From: Jiulongibacter sp. | Lineage (GTDB): Bacteria; Bacteroidota; Bacteroidia; Cytophagales; Spirosomataceae | Direction: 5' to 3' | NCBI GenBank assembly: GCA_024645245.1 | Contig: JAHEBN010000014.1 | Coordinates: 1 to 42,117 of the forward strand | Length of the DNA stretch: 42,117 nucleotides | Shown here: piece by piece, positions 1 through 9,086 of the stretch | How positions within the stretch are numbered: position 1 is the stretch's first letter | Layout: every line of letters starts with the position of its first letter | Made by a program: the position numbers and the translations under genes | Notes under the pieces: model-generated | Databases searched by the model: none | Told to the model about the DNA's origin: nothing | What the model saw: only the letters and a program-made list of their open reading frames with translations

Positions 1-1284
1 TTATCTATTCTCAATCGGAACAAATTCACGTGCGGTATGCCCGGTGTAAATCTGACGTGGCCTTCCTATCGCTTGACCTTCATTGCGAAGTTCAAGCCAT
101 TGAGCAATCCATCCCGGTAGCCTACCAATAGCAAACATAACAGTAAACATATTTACCGGAATGCCTAAAGCCCGGTAAATTATTCCGGAGTAGAAGTCAA
201 CATTAGGATATAATTTTCTGGATACAAAATAGTCATCTTTCAATGCAGCTTCTTCCAATCCTCTGGCAATATCCAGAATAGGGTCGTTAACGCCTAATTT
301 CTCCAATACATCGTCAGCAGCTTTTTTGATAATTCTGGCTCTGGGATCGAAATTTTTATATACACGGTGACCAAAGCCCATCAAGCGGAAGTTTGAATTT
401 TTGTCTTTAGCCATATCAATGTATTTTTTTACATTGCCTCCATCGGCTTTTATGGCTTCCAGCATTTCGATAACTTCCTGATTGGCACCACCATGAAGTG
501 GACCCCAAAGAGCTGAAATACCGGCAGAAATAGATGAATATAAATTCGCCTGAGACGAACCAACCAATCTTACGGTCGATGTAGAGCAGTTTTGTTCGTG
601 ATCGGCGTGTAAAATTAAAAGTTTGTTCAATGCACTTGCCACTACTGGATCTACGTGGTAATCCTCAACCGGAAGTGCAAACATCATGTGCAGGAAGTTA
701 GAACAGTAATCCAGTTTATTTTGTGGATAATTGATCGGGTGCCCCTGTGATTTTTTATAGCACCAAGTGGCTAAAGTTGGTAATTTGGCCATCAATCTTA
801 CAATATGGTGATCGATGTTCTCTTCTTTGCTTTTGTCAAAAAGCTCAGGATAAAAACCACACATGGCACTTACTAATGACGACATTACCCCCATCGGATG
901 GGCATTTACCGGAAAACCGTCAAAGATTTTACGCATATCTTCGTTTACCAATGTATGACGCGTAATACCTCCTACGAAATTGTCGTACTGTTCTTTATTG
1001 GGAAGTTCACCGTAAATTAAAAGATAGGCAACACCCAGAAAGTCAGCTTTTTCAGCAAGATCTTCAATTGAATAGCCCCTATATCGCAAAATGCCATTTT
1101 CACCATCCAGAAAAGTGATGGCTGATTTAGTAGCACCTGTATTTTTATAGCCGGGATCTAAAGTGATCAAACCGGTTTGTCCACGAAGTTTCGAAATATC
1201 GATGGCTTTTTCACCTTCAGAACCCGTAAAAACCGGATATTCAAACTCCTGACCATCGAAAATTATTTTAGCCGTTTCAGCCAT
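1..1284 (-). CDS. gltA: Citrate synthase (hexameric type II)
   Basis: Condenses oxaloacetate and acetyl-CoA to citrate at the entry of the TCA cycle, in the cytoplasm. The 427-residue length equals that of the E. coli hexameric enzyme. The active-site blocks GPLHGGANQEV and GFGHRVYKNFDPRA carry the two catalytic histidines, and NVDFYSGIIYRALGIP near the C-terminus carries the catalytic aspartate. The ATG start is followed by a short N-terminal beta domain typical of the Gram-negative enzyme. The stop codon is the first three bases of the window, so the gene is complete. It stands alone, with 254 bp to the next gene upstream. Confidence 0.97.
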   Translation of the reverse strand: MAETAKIIFDGQEFEYPVFTGSEGEKAIDISKLRGQTGLITLDPGYKNTGATKSAITFLDGENGILRYRGYSIEDLAEKADFLGVAYLLIYGELPNKEQYDNFVGGITRHTLVNEDMRKIFDGFPVNAHPMGVMSSLVSAMCGFYPELFDKSKEENIDHHIVRLMAKLPTLATWCYKKSQGHPINYPQNKLDYCSNFLHMMFALPVEDYHVDPVVASALNKLLILHADHEQNCSTSTVRLVGSSQANLYSSISAGISALWGPLHGGANQEVIEMLEAIKADGGNVKKYIDMAKDKNSNFRLMGFGHRVYKNFDPRARIIKKAADDVLEKLGVNDPILDIARGLEEAALKDDYFVSRKLYPNVDFYSGIIYRALGIPVNMFTVMFAIGRLPGWIAQWLELRNEGQAIGRPRQIYTGHTAREFVPIENR

Positions 1285-1538
1285 TTATATTGAGATTTTG
1301 ATATTATAGGTATATAATTAAATGGGACGCTAAGATAATAAAAATAGTACAAATTTTAGGTAGTAGAATAAAAAATGTGAGTGGATATCTAAAATCAAAA
1401 AAATAATATCAGAAATTGTAAAAAAAGGATAGCGGGTTTCGAATTTAAAGACAACGAGGTACTTTAAGTATAAGTTTAATGTTTATTTTACTTAAAATTA
1501 TTATTGTTAAAATACAATCTTTTAGGGTTTAAAATAGC

Positions 1539-3137
1539 TTATTTCTTTTTATTTCTTGCTTCACATTGTATTTCTACTTGGTGCCAATCTACCGAAACCC
1601 CATTACTTACCTCCAACTTGACTTGATAAACTGACGGGTTTTTAAATGTGTATTTGAAGCTTTTTTGATTAGAAATAGCCTCATCGTTCAAATACCAGTT
1701 ATATGTTATTTCAGATTCAGGTCCGGTTGTGGCCAATGATTTAGCATCAAATTGTACCTCAAAAGGAACTATTCCCTTTAAATTATCGGCCTCGATGTAT
1801 GCCTCGGGTAATGACCTACCATTGGAATAGTAAATTTTTACAATTTTAGAATTGCCTAATAAAATAAGTGTACCATCTGTATTAAACTCCATTGAATTTA
1901 TTGCAAAATTGCCTGGAGAAGCTACGAATGGTTCGATATTTAGTAATTTATTAAGTGAACCGTAAGTGGTAACCTCAATCCCCGTGATAGGGTCATAACC
2001 AAAAACTTTTTGATCGTAATATATTGGAAAAGCAAAAGGATTTCCTTCGTTAAGAGCTGCCTGAAATCGGGTGGTATAATTTATTTTAGAATTACTTATT
2101 TGACTGAAATCTGTTAAAATGAATTCAGATCCATTTTTATGCCTACTTAAACGACGCACCAGATATTCATTTTCCCCATTTTCCTGAAAACAATAAACAT
2201 AGCCATTTTCATTAAAATCCGGGTCGTGTTTAAGATAAATGGTGTTAATTAAATCAGGAAAAATTCCACAAAAGATCCATTTTTTTTCCAGAACATTATA
2301 TTCTAGCAACCTGCCGTTTTGTTCAATAATCAAAATATTACCATTGGGTGCTATAGAGAAGGATTTTGCCTGATTTAATGTGTCGGATAAACTAATAGTG
2401 GAAAAATCTGATTTTTCGGGTAAAATTTCACCGGCTACTTTGCTGTAATCTGGTCCATTAGTGGCAGCCACTTCTTGCATTGCTGAGAGGATATGATTTA
2501 AGAAATCTTCATTTGCGTACGCCAGAGAATCGCCCCCTAAAGCAGTATAGAACATTTTATTTCCATATTCTGAAACGTGATACCAGGATAAAACATTCCC
2601 ACCTAAATCCATTATTACCGGTTTGCAATCGAAAGGTAATTTTTGAAAAAATAATGGTTTATCGTTTAATTTCCATAAAATCGGAACTTTCGCTTTACCT
2701 ATATAAAGGTTTGTTATCAAATTACTTAATTGAGGGGTTTCAGGTTGTTGGTCTGTTAATTTGCCCACCAGAAATTTTTCAAACCAAAGCCATTTCGTGT
2801 CCGTTTGATTGCAGGCATGAATGCCAACAAAACCTCCACCTGCTTTAAAATATCTTTCTAATTCAGTAGATTCTCTTAAACTCAGTGAATTTATACCGGT
2901 ATTGAGAAAACAAACCAAATCGTATTTTGCTAATTCCTCTTCGTTAAAAACATCCGGATTTTCGGCAATTTGAATTGTAATATTAGCTAAAGAAGCCTTT
3001 TCGCCTATATTTAATAAGGCTATTTTGTTCAGTTCGGTGTATGTAGGTTCCGGGTGACTATAAATTAAAACTTGCTGTCCAAGGGAATGGAAAGTTAAAA
3101 CTAAAAAATAACATGTAATTATGAAGGTATATCGCAT
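1539..3137 (-). CDS. Secreted ThuA-domain protein with propeller-like middle and PKD domain
   Basis: The 532-residue protein has a signal peptide (residues 1-20, ending SLGQQ). A ThuA-like region follows (about 20-215; VLIYSHPEPTYTE, then GGGFVGIHACNQTDTKW), the glutamine-amidotransferase-like fold found in sugar-utilisation proteins. The middle (about 240-430) resembles a glucose/sorbosone-dehydrogenase-like beta-propeller (SFSIAPNGNILIIEQNGRL), and a PKD domain lies at about 437-525 (VPFEVQFDAKS, then YTFKNPSVYQVKLEVSNG). Related Bacteroidota proteins are often above 1000 residues and carry further modules, so this is a short form. Substrate and activity cannot be read from the sequence. 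It is probably exported to the periplasm or surface. Confidence 0.75.
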   Translation of the reverse strand: MRYTFIITCYFLVLTFHSLGQQVLIYSHPEPTYTELNKIALLNIGEKASLANITIQIAENPDVFNEEELAKYDLVCFLNTGINSLSLRESTELERYFKAGGGFVGIHACNQTDTKWLWFEKFLVGKLTDQQPETPQLSNLITNLYIGKAKVPILWKLNDKPLFFQKLPFDCKPVIMDLGGNVLSWYHVSEYGNKMFYTALGGDSLAYANEDFLNHILSAMQEVAATNGPDYSKVAGEILPEKSDFSTISLSDTLNQAKSFSIAPNGNILIIEQNGRLLEYNVLEKKWIFCGIFPDLINTIYLKHDPDFNENGYVYCFQENGENEYLVRRLSRHKNGSEFILTDFSQISNSKINYTTRFQAALNEGNPFAFPIYYDQKVFGYDPITGIEVTTYGSLNKLLNIEPFVASPGNFAINSMEFNTDGTLILLGNSKIVKIYYSNGRSLPEAYIEADNLKGIVPFEVQFDAKSLATTGPESEITYNWYLNDEAISNQKSFKYTFKNPSVYQVKLEVSNGVSVDWHQVEIQCEARNKKK

Positions 3138-3171
3138 GCTTTAAACTCGTAGTCCAAAAATAAGTATTCTT

Positions 3172-4101
3172 TCAGATATTAAACTTGTTAAGAATTTCAA
3201 AGGCTTTCTTTTTTATTTGGATAATAGGCAAATCGCCATCAATCCAATGTATTTTTAAACCCTTTTTCTCCATACTTCTGAAAAATGTCATTTGTCTTTT
3301 TGCATAACGATGAATTTCCGTTTCTAGTTTTTTAAACATCTGATTATATGAAATCTGTTTTAAAACATATTGCGTGAGGTATTTATATTCCAATCCGTAA
3401 TAGATTAATTTATCAGGACTGATACCTGACGCAAGGAGCTTTTCTACTTCATTTACCATTCCTTGCGATTCCAGCCTTTCTTTTAACCTTTGTGTTATTT
3501 TATTTCTTCGGTTTTCCTGAGATGGGTTTATGCCGATAATCAAGGGTTTAAGCTTAGGTTGAGGGTCTTTTGGAATATTTTTTGCCGACTGTTTAGCAAT
3601 TTCTATTCCTCTGATAATTCTTTTTCGCGTCGAAGTGTCAATAGGGGTGCTCCCTTGAATTTGTTTCAATCGATTTATTAATTCATCGTCACTTAATAAA
3701 TTTAATTCTGTGCGTAAAGCAGCATCGGGTTCATATTTAGTGTTTTGATATCCTTGTAAAACCGCCTGAATGTAAAGCCCTGTACCGCCGCACAGGATGG
3801 GCAATTTATCTTTTTCTTTTATGATTTGAAGAGCCGCTGCGAAATCCTTTTGAAAGCTTGCGAGGTTATATTCTTCACCTGCCTCAATAATATCTATCAG
3901 GTGATAAGGAATAGCATTTCCATCAATTAGATAGTTGCCTAAATCTTTACCAGTTCCAATATTCATCCCTCGATAAACCTGCCTGCTATCGGCTGAAATA
4001 ATCTCCGTATCGAGTAAATTTGCCATAACCACAGCTAGATTAGTTTTACCTGAAGCTGTCGGTCCTAAAATTACAAGTACATCAAATTTACTTTTGCTCA
4101 T
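3172..4101 (-). CDS. miaA: tRNA dimethylallyltransferase
   Basis: Transfers a dimethylallyl group to N6 of A37 in tRNAs reading U-starting codons. The P-loop GPTASGKT is at residues 13-20, followed by the family motifs ISADSRQVYRGMNIGTGK, PYHLIDI and PILCGGTGLYIQAVLQG. The C-terminal KRQMTFFRSM block matches the tRNA-binding end of the family, and 309 residues is a normal length. The ATG at 4101 lies inside the 3' end of the upstream Hef-like gene (14-bp overlap), so the two are probably translated from one message. Confidence 0.96.
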   Translation of the reverse strand: MSKSKFDVLVILGPTASGKTNLAVVMANLLDTEIISADSRQVYRGMNIGTGKDLGNYLIDGNAIPYHLIDIIEAGEEYNLASFQKDFAAALQIIKEKDKLPILCGGTGLYIQAVLQGYQNTKYEPDAALRTELNLLSDDELINRLKQIQGSTPIDTSTRKRIIRGIEIAKQSAKNIPKDPQPKLKPLIIGINPSQENRRNKITQRLKERLESQGMVNEVEKLLASGISPDKLIYYGLEYKYLTQYVLKQISYNQMFKKLETEIHRYAKRQMTFFRSMEKKGLKIHWIDGDLPIIQIKKKAFEILNKFNI

Positions 4102-4888
4102 TATAATATTTCTTCAATTTCCAACTCCCTGAATTCCAAATGCAGTCTTTTTCATTTTCGAAGCGGACTCTTTTATTTTTTAAATCAAGTTTATATCCCA
4201 TAGGTTCAGTTTTACCCACTATTTGGAATCCTAATTTTATAAAATTTTGTCCATTGCTCCAATCGGCGTCAATGTAGGTCATCAATTCATCTGGTTGATA
4301 ATTTTCTTCGTAATGTTTTAAAAATTTATCCAGACCACCAATTATTGAAAGATTTTTGGTGGTTGCAAAGCGTACCATTTCATGAGAAACAATCGTTTTA
4401 TCTTCTTTTTTAAATCTTCTGGGTTGATTAAATGACATAACGGCTAAAAGTAGCGTTTCCGATTCGGGTACCATTTCCTGAGGCAAAAAGCGGTAGTGGG
4501 ATTGAGGTAGAAATAACCCAAAATGGGATTTAGCTTTTGTGGAGCCTTGTAAATGATTTTCTTCTAAAAATTGTACTGATTGTAATTTGTCGATTTTTTG
4601 AAGGCGGCAAACCCGGGCAGGAATACGGGTGTTCAACTGAAGCAGGTTGTTTATTCGGGACTCAATTACAGGTTGATTTCGTTCCCATTGATCTGACCAA
4701 ATTCGAATGGAATCCGGATGCTTCTCAGTAATCCTATTAAATAATTGAATATTCAGAAAATATTGAAAATACAATATATTTAGATTTCTTAGTTTTAATA
4801 ATAAATATTGTACGTTCTGATAGTTCAGGTAATTTAATTCAAAACCCTTGCTCTTCAAAAAGCCAACGAAACCTTCCGTATTGCTCAA
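4088..4888 (-). CDS. Protein with a phage Hef-like / GNAT-like C-terminal domain, TTG start
   Basis: The C-terminal part (about 95-250) carries motifs I recognise from the domain shared by phage Hef-like homing endonucleases and stand-alone GNAT-like proteins: FLEENHLQGSTKAKSHFGLF, LLLAVMSFNQPRRF, EMVRFATTKNLSIIGGLDKF and YIDADWSNGQNFIKLGF. No nuclease motif is evident in the N-terminal 90 residues, which contain IRIWSDQWERNQPVIESR. There is no ATG before about residue 140. The most plausible start is TTG at 4888, which directly follows, in the same frame, the TAA stop of the upstream M28 peptidase. Translation is therefore likely coupled. The 3' end overlaps miaA by 14 bp. The function is unknown; the fold suggests acetyltransferase-like chemistry or nucleic-acid binding. 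Confidence 0.7.
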   Translation of the reverse strand: MSNTEGFVGFLKSKGFELNYLNYQNVQYLLLKLRNLNILYFQYFLNIQLFNRITEKHPDSIRIWSDQWERNQPVIESRINNLLQLNTRIPARVCRLQKIDKLQSVQFLEENHLQGSTKAKSHFGLFLPQSHYRFLPQEMVPESETLLLAVMSFNQPRRFKKEDKTIVSHEMVRFATTKNLSIIGGLDKFLKHYEENYQPDELMTYIDADWSNGQNFIKLGFQIVGKTEPMGYKLDLKNKRVRFENEKDCIWNSGSWKLKKYYNEQK

Positions 4889-6379
4889 TTACTTATTATA
4901 CAAGGTTTTAAATGCTTTTTCATACTTATCGCCAATTTTCCAGGATGGGGCAATGGGATTATTGGCAATCAGTCTACCGGCATAAACAAACGATTGACAA
5001 AATTTTTGAATGTATTCGAAATCCAACGTTTCCGGATTATCTGCTGCTTTGTGGTAATATTTGCCTATTTCAGCGTCAAAAGCAGTTAAGCCAGGGGAGA
5101 AATCGGGTGCTGGTACACCTACAGCTGCAAAATTTACATTATCCGATCGATCGAAAAGCCCTTGTTCCGGCACTGGGTCATTGATAACTTCTAAACCAAA
5201 TTCAGCACCTGCCTGAATTATTTGATCTTCTGCAGTGGTTCGATCCAACCCAATTACGGTGATTTTTTCTTTCGAATTATATCCGGCACCATCCGTGTTT
5301 AAATTGAATATGACTGTATTCATAGGCACCAAAGGATTTTGTGCATAATATTTACTACCTAAAAGCCCAAGTTCTTCTGCGGTATAGGCAATCAAAAGAA
5401 TAGACCTTTCAGTAGGAAATTGGGAGAAATTTTTTGCTGCAGCCAAAACCGCCGCCGTTCCAATGGCATTATCACGGGCACCATTAAAAATAGAATCGGA
5501 TTCGGTAATATTTCCTGCTGTTTTGCCAAATCCTATATGATCAAAATGTGCGGTAAGTGCAACAAATTCGCTTTTCAGTTTTGGGTTGGTTCCTTCAATA
5601 AATCCAACTACGTTTTTAGTATAGATGCTTTTATGCTCAGCAGGAGCTATTTGCATATCAATCGTGTTACCAATGGATTCGAAATAGCTTTTTGCTTTTT
5701 TATAGTTAAGCCAAATGTGGGTGATTTCGGAACCTGAATCTTTTTCCGTCAAGGTATAATTTTCTTTCCCGAAAAAGCCCTTAACCGTAGTCCAGGGTAT
5801 CGGTAAAGTATAAATTTCTATAAGTGCAATTGCTCCCTGGGCTTGGGCTAATTTGCGTTTTTCCCGAGAAGCTCCAAAAATTTGTTGTGGATTTGTAGCA
5901 TCCGGTGTTCCCATTTGGGCAATAATTACTTTTCCTTTTACATCGATATTTTTAAAATCGTCATAGTTGCCATCAGTTGAGGTAAAAGCATACGGAAGTT
6001 GAATAATTTGAGCGTTCTGAACATCTATTCCCAGCCCCGCAAGTTGAATGAAATCTTCATTTAAGTTAAACTGCAGTGTGTCTTTGCCAATTTTTCCAGT
6101 TTTTGAAGGCATGGTTTTAGTGAGTTCAACTTCCTGAAAATATCCGGCTTCCGAAAAAGGTTTTACACCTGATTTTCTGAATTGTTCAGCTATATATCTG
6201 GCTGCAATGTCATTTCCATAATGCCCTGGTTTCCTTCCCATTAGCTCGTCGGATGCCAAAAACCGGATATCTGATTCGATGTCCGCTGCATTTATTTGGT
6301 TTTCCGGAAGGGCATCATTATTTTGAGCAAAACCAGAGATATGGATTACCAGAATAAGGTAAAAAAGGTATTTCTTCAT
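4889..6379 (-). CDS. Exported M28 family zinc aminopeptidase
   Basis: The mature protein is predicted to be a di-zinc exopeptidase in the periplasm or outside the cell. A longer frame reaches 6511, but the ATG at 6379 begins a clear signal peptide (MKKYLFYLILVIHISGFAQ) and avoids overlap with the upstream DUF3820 gene, giving 496 residues. Zinc-site motifs are in family order: TAHFDHIGFG, NGARDNAIGTAAVL, YTAEELGLLGS, NLNTDGAG and KYYHKAADNPETLDF. A PA-like insert sits between the N-terminal segment and the catalytic domain (GKVIIAQMGT, AQGAIALIEIY). The stop codon abuts the TTG start of the next gene in the same frame. Confidence 0.92.
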   Translation of the reverse strand: MKKYLFYLILVIHISGFAQNNDALPENQINAADIESDIRFLASDELMGRKPGHYGNDIAARYIAEQFRKSGVKPFSEAGYFQEVELTKTMPSKTGKIGKDTLQFNLNEDFIQLAGLGIDVQNAQIIQLPYAFTSTDGNYDDFKNIDVKGKVIIAQMGTPDATNPQQIFGASREKRKLAQAQGAIALIEIYTLPIPWTTVKGFFGKENYTLTEKDSGSEITHIWLNYKKAKSYFESIGNTIDMQIAPAEHKSIYTKNVVGFIEGTNPKLKSEFVALTAHFDHIGFGKTAGNITESDSIFNGARDNAIGTAAVLAAAKNFSQFPTERSILLIAYTAEELGLLGSKYYAQNPLVPMNTVIFNLNTDGAGYNSKEKITVIGLDRTTAEDQIIQAGAEFGLEVINDPVPEQGLFDRSDNVNFAAVGVPAPDFSPGLTAFDAEIGKYYHKAADNPETLDFEYIQKFCQSFVYAGRLIANNPIAPSWKIGDKYEKAFKTLYNK

Positions 6380-6398
6380 ATTTTGAACGGGTGTAATT

Positions 6399-6668
6399 TT
6401 AAAACTTTTGGTAATTATTTTGATTTGAATTTCCGAATCGCTTTTTGAGTTGTTGCAAAATTTCCTCGAGACCATTGGATTTGATTTCGAAAACCGTCGA
6501 TAATTGATCACCTAGTTTTCCTGGCGGGAACCCACCTTTTCTTGTAAACCATTCCAAATATGAAACTGGTAAATCGGCAAGTAAAGTACCTTTGTATTTA
6601 CCGAAAGGCATTCTGCTTTTTACTATTTCAATTAAAATTTCCTTTCGGAATAAGGGATTTTCCTCCAT
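6399..6668 (-). CDS. DUF3820 family small protein
   Basis: The 89-residue protein matches the DUF3820 / quorum-sensing-regulated virulence factor pattern: MPFGKYKGTLLADLP, YLEWFTRKGGFPPGKLG, and FEIKSNGLEEILQQLKKRF. Family members are small cytoplasmic proteins, sometimes fused to exonuclease domains; their role is not firmly established. The ATG at 6668 is the only reasonable start. It lies 19 bp upstream of the M28 peptidase start and is probably the first gene of the run DUF3820, M28 peptidase, Hef-like protein, miaA. Confidence 0.85.
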   Translation of the reverse strand: MEENPLFRKEILIEIVKSRMPFGKYKGTLLADLPVSYLEWFTRKGGFPPGKLGDQLSTVFEIKSNGLEEILQQLKKRFGNSNQNNYQKF

Positions 6669-6826
6669 TTATATCAGAATGCGGTTTGATTTATGATCCA
6701 AAATCAATGCTGATTACAAATTTAAGGTTTTTGGGGCAATGCTAAGGTTAATATCTTCGAGTGCTTTGTTTTTATTCGAATTTATTTTATAAACTAATAA
6801 TCATTAAATGGTTAAACTTCTTCTCT

Positions 6827-7225
6827 TTAAATTCTTTTTTCAACTGGCTTTTGAAAATAAATGCTTACCAAAACAATAATGAGCAGGAAATTATACTCCA
6901 TTCCATTTCTGCCACCACTCACTACAAACCAGCCTTCTTTAAAGTGAATAATGAAAATGCCGGAAATTAAGATAAAAATTGTGACAATTATGGCCGGTTT
7001 GGAATAGCGATTCAATAGTATTAGAATAGCTGCAGCAATATGAGATAGTTTGATTGCCCAAGCCAGGGGTACTCCAATTGGTGAAAATCCCACCTGATTT
7101 AAATAGAGTTCGCCGAATGCCTGAATACCGCCATCAAACATGCCGACCAAGCTGTGACTTAGTAAGATTACGACAATGACCGATTTTATGAGTAGTGTTT
7201 CCGTTACATATCCTGTTAATTTCAT
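6827..7225 (-). CDS. DoxX-like integral membrane protein
   Basis: The 132-residue protein has four hydrophobic segments (about 11-29, 51-70, 76-94, 106-124). The loop between segments 1 and 2 reads GMFDGGIQAFGELYLNQVGF, and the second segment starts at PLAWAIKLSHIAAAILILL, the layout of DoxX/DoxD-like four-helix proteins. Family roles range from quinone-linked oxidoreductase subunits to uncharacterised inner-membrane proteins; none can be assigned here. ATG start at 7225. It is convergent with nothing and stands alone upstream of the DUF3820 operon. Confidence 0.7.
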   Translation of the reverse strand: MKLTGYVTETLLIKSVIVVILLSHSLVGMFDGGIQAFGELYLNQVGFSPIGVPLAWAIKLSHIAAAILILLNRYSKPAIIVTIFILISGIFIIHFKEGWFVVSGGRNGMEYNFLLIIVLVSIYFQKPVEKRI

Positions 7226-7389
7226 CTGCTTTTTTTATTTGCTTAAGGAAAGTTTAATTTTCCCAATGTTGCTTATTTAGTTGATAAAGTGCAGTATTTA
7301 CACCTTTTATCAATATTTCGGATAGTTTCATACCAAATTCACTGGATTTGGCAGATAATTTAGCCTTTTTTGCAGGCAAAAAAAAGATT

Positions 7390-8355
7390 ATGAAAAGCAC
7401 TTACAGAACTGTTTATGGCCGCATTGAAAATGTGGAATTCAGAGATTTACCCATGCCAGAGCCTAAGGCCAATGAATTGCTTATTAAAATAAAAGCAAGT
7501 AGTGTAAACCGCACCGATGAGGGTGGGCTATTGGGCAAACCCTATATTTTTCGATTTTTCGTGGGCTGGCCTAAACCCAGGTATGTGGCCACCGGAACTG
7601 ACTTTTCAGGAGTTTTAGTGCAAAAAGGAGAAGAAGTCGAGGACTTCGAAATAGGCGACGAACTCTATGGTTTTTTGGATACGGGCTTAGGTACACATGC
7701 CGAATACTGTTGTATTGCAATGGACAAACCCATTTTTAAAAAGCCTAAAAATATCAGTCATGAGCAAGCGGCGGCTTCGCTCGAAGGAGCTCATTATGCG
7801 TACTATTTTTTGGAAAGGGTAAACCTGAAACCCGGAGATAAGGTAATGGTAAATGGAGGTACGGGAGCCATAGGCAATGCAGCCATTCAAATGCTTTTGG
7901 CTCGAAATGTAAATGTGACATTTACTTATCCGACAGATAGTTATGAGAAAATAAGAGACCTTAAAACTGAAAAAAAGATTGATTATCTGAAAGAAGAATT
8001 TACCCTGCAAGATACCCTTTTCGATTTCGTGTTTGATGCTGTGGGCAAAAGCAGTTTTGGGGCTTGTAAACGAATCCTTAAAGAGGGTGGAATCTATATC
8101 TCGTCGGAACTTGGCCCGAAAGGTGAGAATATCCCACTTTCCATTTTAGGTTTATTTTCAAAAGGAAAGCGGGTGGTATTCCCACTGCCGGGTAATCCGA
8201 AAAATAGCATTGCCTATGTCAAAAGTTTGCTCGAAGAAGGTAAATTCGTACCTCTAATTGACCGTGTTTTACCTTTAGAAAACTTCACCGAAGGCTTTCA
8301 ATATATGCTCACTGGGCAAAAGCGAGGGAGTGTGGTGCTGGTAATGGAAAGTTAA
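7390..8355 (+). CDS. Zinc-free MDR NAD(P)-dependent oxidoreductase (quinone-reductase-like)
   Basis: The 321-residue protein belongs to the medium-chain dehydrogenase/reductase superfamily. The N-terminal GroES-like domain has SSVNRTDEGGL and GTDFSGVLVQKGEEVEDFEIGD. The Rossmann segment is VMVNGGTGAIGNAAIQMLLA, and YVKSLLEEGKFVPLIDRVLPL matches the C-terminal part of the family. The structural and catalytic zinc cysteines of alcohol dehydrogenases are absent, which points to a quinone-oxidoreductase-like enoyl/quinone reductase. The reading frame opens at a TTG (7348), but the ATG at 7390 (MKSTYRTVYGRIENVEF) aligns with usual N-termini and was chosen. The substrate is unknown. Confidence 0.88.
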   Translation: MKSTYRTVYGRIENVEFRDLPMPEPKANELLIKIKASSVNRTDEGGLLGKPYIFRFFVGWPKPRYVATGTDFSGVLVQKGEEVEDFEIGDELYGFLDTGLGTHAEYCCIAMDKPIFKKPKNISHEQAAASLEGAHYAYYFLERVNLKPGDKVMVNGGTGAIGNAAIQMLLARNVNVTFTYPTDSYEKIRDLKTEKKIDYLKEEFTLQDTLFDFVFDAVGKSSFGACKRILKEGGIYISSELGPKGENIPLSILGLFSKGKRVVFPLPGNPKNSIAYVKSLLEEGKFVPLIDRVLPLENFTEGFQYMLTGQKRGSVVLVMES

Positions 8356-8388
8356 AGAGTCTTTATTTCAAATATTTCTGATCATGCC

Positions 8389-9005
8389 CTAAAACTTTAC
8401 CCCGAAATGCAGTCCAGGCTCAGGGAAAAAGGTTTTCGGCCATTTATCGTTAATTGCCTTAAAACTCTCAGGCTGATTGGTTTCGATAAGGCGATGGCTG
8501 AGAGCAATACCAGGCTCCTCAAAAGAACGATTTTTAAACAATGGGATATGGTAACCGAGGCGGTAGGTAATAAAAAGTTGGTAGCCGTTTTGAATCTTCT
8601 TATTCTTTTCATCAAAATGCTTTAGTGAGCTATTCATGGCATGAACAGCCGTATAAAGCCCTTCCCATAAATATCGCTGATAGGTTAATGCTCCGCTGTG
8701 CGATCGTATATATCCAGGAAACCCTTCCCCTTCTGCCTCAAATTATTTTCCATAAGGAATTCCGATGGGCCAGGCATATTTCCATGTTTTTAACTCTACC
8801 GATACTACGTCTTTGGGCGGAATTCTATAACCCAAATTGAGTTGGTAAAATCGGGTGCATTCTAGTCTTTGGTGTTTAGATTGGCCAACATAAAGAGCGA
8901 ACTACCGACAAAAAACTTGCGATAGAGACTAGGGCATTTTTGGCAAAAAACAGAGCTTAACATTGTACAAAGGACCAAAGTCCAAACAAACATTTTCTTT
9001 TTCAT
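8389..9005 (-). pseudogene. Broken gene for a small exported barrel-like protein (two stops, one frameshift)
   Basis: Reading from ATG at 9005 gives a signal peptide (MKKKMFVWTLVLCTMLSSVF, then CQ) and KFFVGSSLFMLANLNTKD, then a TAG (8862-8864). NAPDF follows in the same frame. A one-base loss in the T run at 8847-8850 then shifts to YQLNLGYRIPPKDVVSVEL, continuing to a TAA at 8743-8745 (IPYGK, stop, FEAEGEGFPGYIRSH) and on to an intact tail ending EPGLHFGVKF. Restoring the base and both codons yields about 204 residues that resemble exported Bacteroidota proteins of unknown function. Homology is from memory, but the lesions are directly visible. Only the last 82 codons remain open. Confidence 0.8.
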
Positions 9006-9086
9006 TTTTGTAGCTTTTAATTATTTGGGCAACAAAAATAGGAGGGCAAATAGCCTCAGTTAGTTATCTTAAGTTAATAAATGGCT

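Noticed and set aside
1285-1400. Promoter for gltA
   Set aside because: Only one-mismatch -7 candidates (TATCTTAG) were found, and the nearest TTTG is 12 bases away, so no promoter is called.
1463-1496. Inverted repeat TTTAAGTA/TACTTAAA between gltA and the ThuA gene
   Set aside because: The stem is only A-T and T-A rich with a 19-base loop and no clear T run, so a terminator call is not supported.
8407-8840. Two plus-strand open frames opposite the decayed gene
   Set aside because: They mirror the protein-like minus frame and have no signal peptide, motif or start context of their own.
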